Source: Bacteroidetes bacterium QH_10_64_37
Lineage (GTDB): Bacteria > Bacteroidota > Rhodothermia > Rhodothermales > Salinibacteraceae
Direction of reading: 5' to 3'
DNA length: 10,620 nt
Assembly: GCA_003023105.1 (NCBI GenBank)
Contig: PXSZ01000047.1
Location: 1-10,620, forward strand
Shown here: positions 9,071 through 10,620 of the stretch, piece by piece
How positions within the stretch are numbered: the first letter of the stretch is position 1
Layout: every line of letters starts with the position of its first letter
The notes under the pieces: model-generated
What the model was told of the DNA's origin: nothing
The model's input: the letters and a program-made list of their open reading frames with translations, nothing else
The model's database searches: none
Program-made: the position numbers and the translations under genes

Positions 9071-9145
9071 CTCTCGCCTCGACGTGGGTCTGCGCGCCCC
9101 CGTTGTCCCCAATTACTCACTGCCCCCTAATCGCAGTTCCCCGCC

Positions 9146-9493
9146 ATGCCCGACGACTCCCAGAACGAGATCACCTTCGTCTACGAAGACGCGGACGACA
9201 TCCGTACCCTCGCTGCGACCGGTGCCCACGGCGGCCCCACGCCGGACGGCGCGTCCGTGGTGGCCAACCTGTACGTCGAGCGTGGGAGCATTCCGCACCA
9301 CGTGAGCCACCAGATCGACGAGACCGGTCAGGTCGACCTCAGCGAGCGGAGCGAACAGGTGACGCGCGGCGAACTGACCCGCGAGGTGCAGGCCTCCCTC
9401 GTCATGACGCCCGAGCATGCAATGCAACTGGGGCAGTGGCTCCAGCAAAATGCCCGGCAGGCGATGAAGCAGCGCGACCAGACCTTTGGCTGA
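9146..9493 (+). CDS. Small DUF3467-like protein
   Basis: A 115-residue soluble acidic protein with no signal peptide or membrane helix. The second half reads TREVQASLVMTPEHAMQLGQWLQQNARQAMKQ (from residue 78), which strongly recalls the DUF3467 pattern: a strand, then (V/L)xxTPEHA and an amphipathic helix. The N-terminal part has VVANLYVERGSIPHH (38-52) after a Gly/Pro-rich loop. The assignment rests on memory of the motif, and a different but similar family is possible. Function is unknown. The ATG at 9146 gives MPDD, the same first four residues as the amphi-Trp protein upstream. It lies 75 bp after the DUF2911 gene and 60 bp before the zinc-ribbon gene, so co-transcription is plausible. 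Confidence 0.65.
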   Translation: MPDDSQNEITFVYEDADDIRTLAATGAHGGPTPDGASVVANLYVERGSIPHHVSHQIDETGQVDLSERSEQVTRGELTREVQASLVMTPEHAMQLGQWLQQNARQAMKQRDQTFG

Positions 9494-9553
9494 CAGCATC
9501 CTCCGCTCGGGAACGAAGTTGCCCCCCATCGAGCGATTCCGCGCAACCTCGCA

Positions 9554-9841
9554 GTGTTTCCGACCGCCGTGGACCGATGCCCCTCCTGCGACGCCCACCG
9601 TGAGCCTTCGGACGACTACTGCCCCGTCTGCGGCGAGACGCTGACAAAGGTTCACCTCTCGGAGGCGACCGACGATCCCTGGTACGAGCGGCGGGGCACG
9701 CTTCTGGTGCTCGTCCTCCTCTTCTGGCCCGCCGCCCTCTACGGCGTGTACCGACGGGGACGGCGGTGGGGACACCCCTCGAACCGATGGGCCCTCGGCG
9801 GGTGTCTCCTCATGGCGATCGTGTGGATGATCGCTCTCTGA
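9554..9841 (+). CDS. Zinc-ribbon, two-helix membrane protein
   Basis: A 95-residue protein with an N-terminal zinc ribbon, Cys9-Pro-Ser-Cys12 and Cys23-Pro-Val-Cys26, ten residues apart. A short acidic linker and two hydrophobic helices at about 49-66 and 79-95 follow. Arg-rich residues 67-71 between the helices place that loop in the cytoplasm by the positive-inside rule; a two-helix hairpin would then expose the ribbon outside unless the helices are re-entrant, so topology is uncertain. The start is a GTG at 9554; an in-frame GTG at 9569 would give VDRCPSC and is nearly as good. No ATG precedes the ribbon. Function is unknown. It ends in TGA, 25 bp from the end of the convergent acyl-CoA gene. 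Confidence 0.7.
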   Translation: MFPTAVDRCPSCDAHREPSDDYCPVCGETLTKVHLSEATDDPWYERRGTLLVLVLLFWPAALYGVYRRGRRWGHPSNRWALGGCLLMAIVWMIAL

Positions 9842-9866
9842 CCACTGATGGTCTACCTCGGGTGAA

Positions 9867-10620
9867 TCAGACCGGTCCCGCCCCCTCCTGCGTCGCAATG
9901 GGCGCCGCGAGACAGGCATCCGGTATGGCAAACGCGTCGACCAGCGCCTCGGCCTGAGGCCGCACCTCGTCGCACAGGGCATTGACGGCGCCGCGGACGG
10001 CCTTCGCCTTGGACGAGGTCACGTAACCGGCCTCCAGGAACCAGTCCAGATCCGCCTCGATGCGGGCGAGCGCGAACAGCCGACGGAGCGCCGTGAGCGT
10101 CTCGCGGAGCGACTCGTCCTCAACTGGCTCGATCGCGTCGACGAACCGGTCCAGGGTCACCCGCTCGGCCTCCGCGTGGGCGAGCTGCACGAGGTGGTCC
10201 TGCACGTCCACGAACGCGTCGAACGGGTCCATGCCGTCGTCAATGCGGCGCTCTAGGCGCTGACCCACGTTTTGGAGCATGTGCTCGGCCCGGTACTCGA
10301 ACGCGCTCCGCTGGAAGTCGAGCCCCCGCAGGTGCTCGGGGTCCGTATTGCGGGTGACCACGGGATTCAGCTCCGTCACCCGGGTCGCCATCTCGTCGGC
10401 CACGAAACGGGCCATGCCCAGCAGGTTCATGTCCCGGAACTCGCGCCGGAAGTCCGACAGCAGGCCCTTGGCCACCTGCAGCATGAGCACGGTGTTGTCC
10501 CCTTCGAAGGTGGTAAAGACATCGGTGTCGGCCTTGAGCCGCCCAATCCGATTGTCCGCCCGGTAGCCCTGCCCCCCACAGGCCTCACGGGCTTCCTGCA
10601 GCGTATCGGTGGTGTGCCAG
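9867..10620 (-). CDS. Acyl-CoA oxidase/dehydrogenase family protein, C-terminal part (cut by window edge)
   Basis: The gene runs off the right edge; 250 C-terminal residues are visible. They begin WHTTDTLQEAREACGGQGYR, with the family motif CGGQGY (14-19). FEGDNTVLMLQVAKGLL (38-54) follows, in which Glu39 aligns with the glutamate I recall as catalytic base in acyl-CoA oxidases (FEGENTV). A C-terminal all-helical domain of about 190 residues follows, as in acyl-CoA oxidases and long acyl-CoA dehydrogenases. These FAD enzymes introduce the alpha-beta double bond into acyl-CoA in fatty-acid beta-oxidation. Whether it uses oxygen or electron transfer flavoprotein cannot be told from this part. 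A GTG at 10490 lies inside the FEGDNTV motif and is not the start. The stop TGA is at 9867-9869; the gene converges on the zinc-ribbon gene. Confidence 0.93.
   Translation of the reverse strand, partial: WHTTDTLQEAREACGGQGYRADNRIGRLKADTDVFTTFEGDNTVLMLQVAKGLLSDFRREFRDMNLLGMARFVADEMATRVTELNPVVTRNTDPEHLRGLDFQRSAFEYRAEHMLQNVGQRLERRIDDGMDPFDAFVDVQDHLVQLAHAEAERVTLDRFVDAIEPVEDESLRETLTALRRLFALARIEADLDWFLEAGYVTSSKAKAVRGAVNALCDEVRPQAEALVDAFAIPDACLAAPIATQEGAGPV

Noticed and set aside
9840..9853. Small hairpin gacca-ctga-tggtc between convergent genes as a terminator
   Set aside because: A five-base-pair stem overlapping a stop codon with no T-run on either strand is too weak to call.
10490..10490. GTG at 10490 as the start of the acyl-CoA gene
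   Set aside because: It lies within the conserved FEGDNTV motif, and the frame with matching motifs continues to the window edge.

Overview
The window reads as chromosome of a GC-rich, salt-adapted bacterium of the Rhodothermota/Bacteroidota side, most like Salinibacter or a close relative. The grounds are a DUF2911 protein (a family common in Bacteroidota and relatives), a small amphi-Trp domain protein (frequent in halophiles), acid-rich soluble tails on several membrane proteins, start codons mostly lacking Shine-Dalgarno sequences, and a complete Na+/H+ antiporter locus. The genus is inference; no rRNA or other taxonomic marker is present.

The centre (1029-7878, all on the minus strand) is a complete seven-subunit Mrp/Mnh cation/proton antiporter locus. 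In transcription order it reads F, G, A, B, C, D, E, so F comes first and E last, a rotation of the textbook ABCDEFG order. MrpA and MrpD carry the ND5/ND4/ND2-type ion-translocating core, and MrpC is NuoK-like. MrpB and the MrpA C-terminus form the part specific to Mrp, and E, F and G are the small accessory subunits. Together they should form one inner-membrane complex that exports Na+ in exchange for H+, fitting a saline habitat. F and G overlap by ATGA and A-B are 43 bp apart. The other four junctions are 153-271 bp long, and each holds a different imperfect inverted repeat or dispersed-repeat-like element.

Left of the locus, on the plus strand (46-825), is an atypical short-chain dehydrogenase/epimerase-like protein with a C-terminal membrane anchor. 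A 203-bp gap (826-1028) with no recognised gene lies between it and the end of mrpE.

Right of the locus, after a 272-bp divergent intergenic region, four small plus-strand genes follow at 60-80 bp spacing: an amphi-Trp domain protein, a secreted DUF2911 protein, a DUF3467-like protein and a two-helix membrane protein with a zinc ribbon. They may be co-transcribed but no shared function is evident. The right edge holds the C-terminal part of a convergent acyl-CoA oxidase/dehydrogenase, cut by the window end.

I found no CRISPR array, tRNA, rRNA, transposase or phage gene, and no convincing undescribed multi-gene system. The most unusual signal is the run of different palindromic repeats in the spacers of the antiporter locus.
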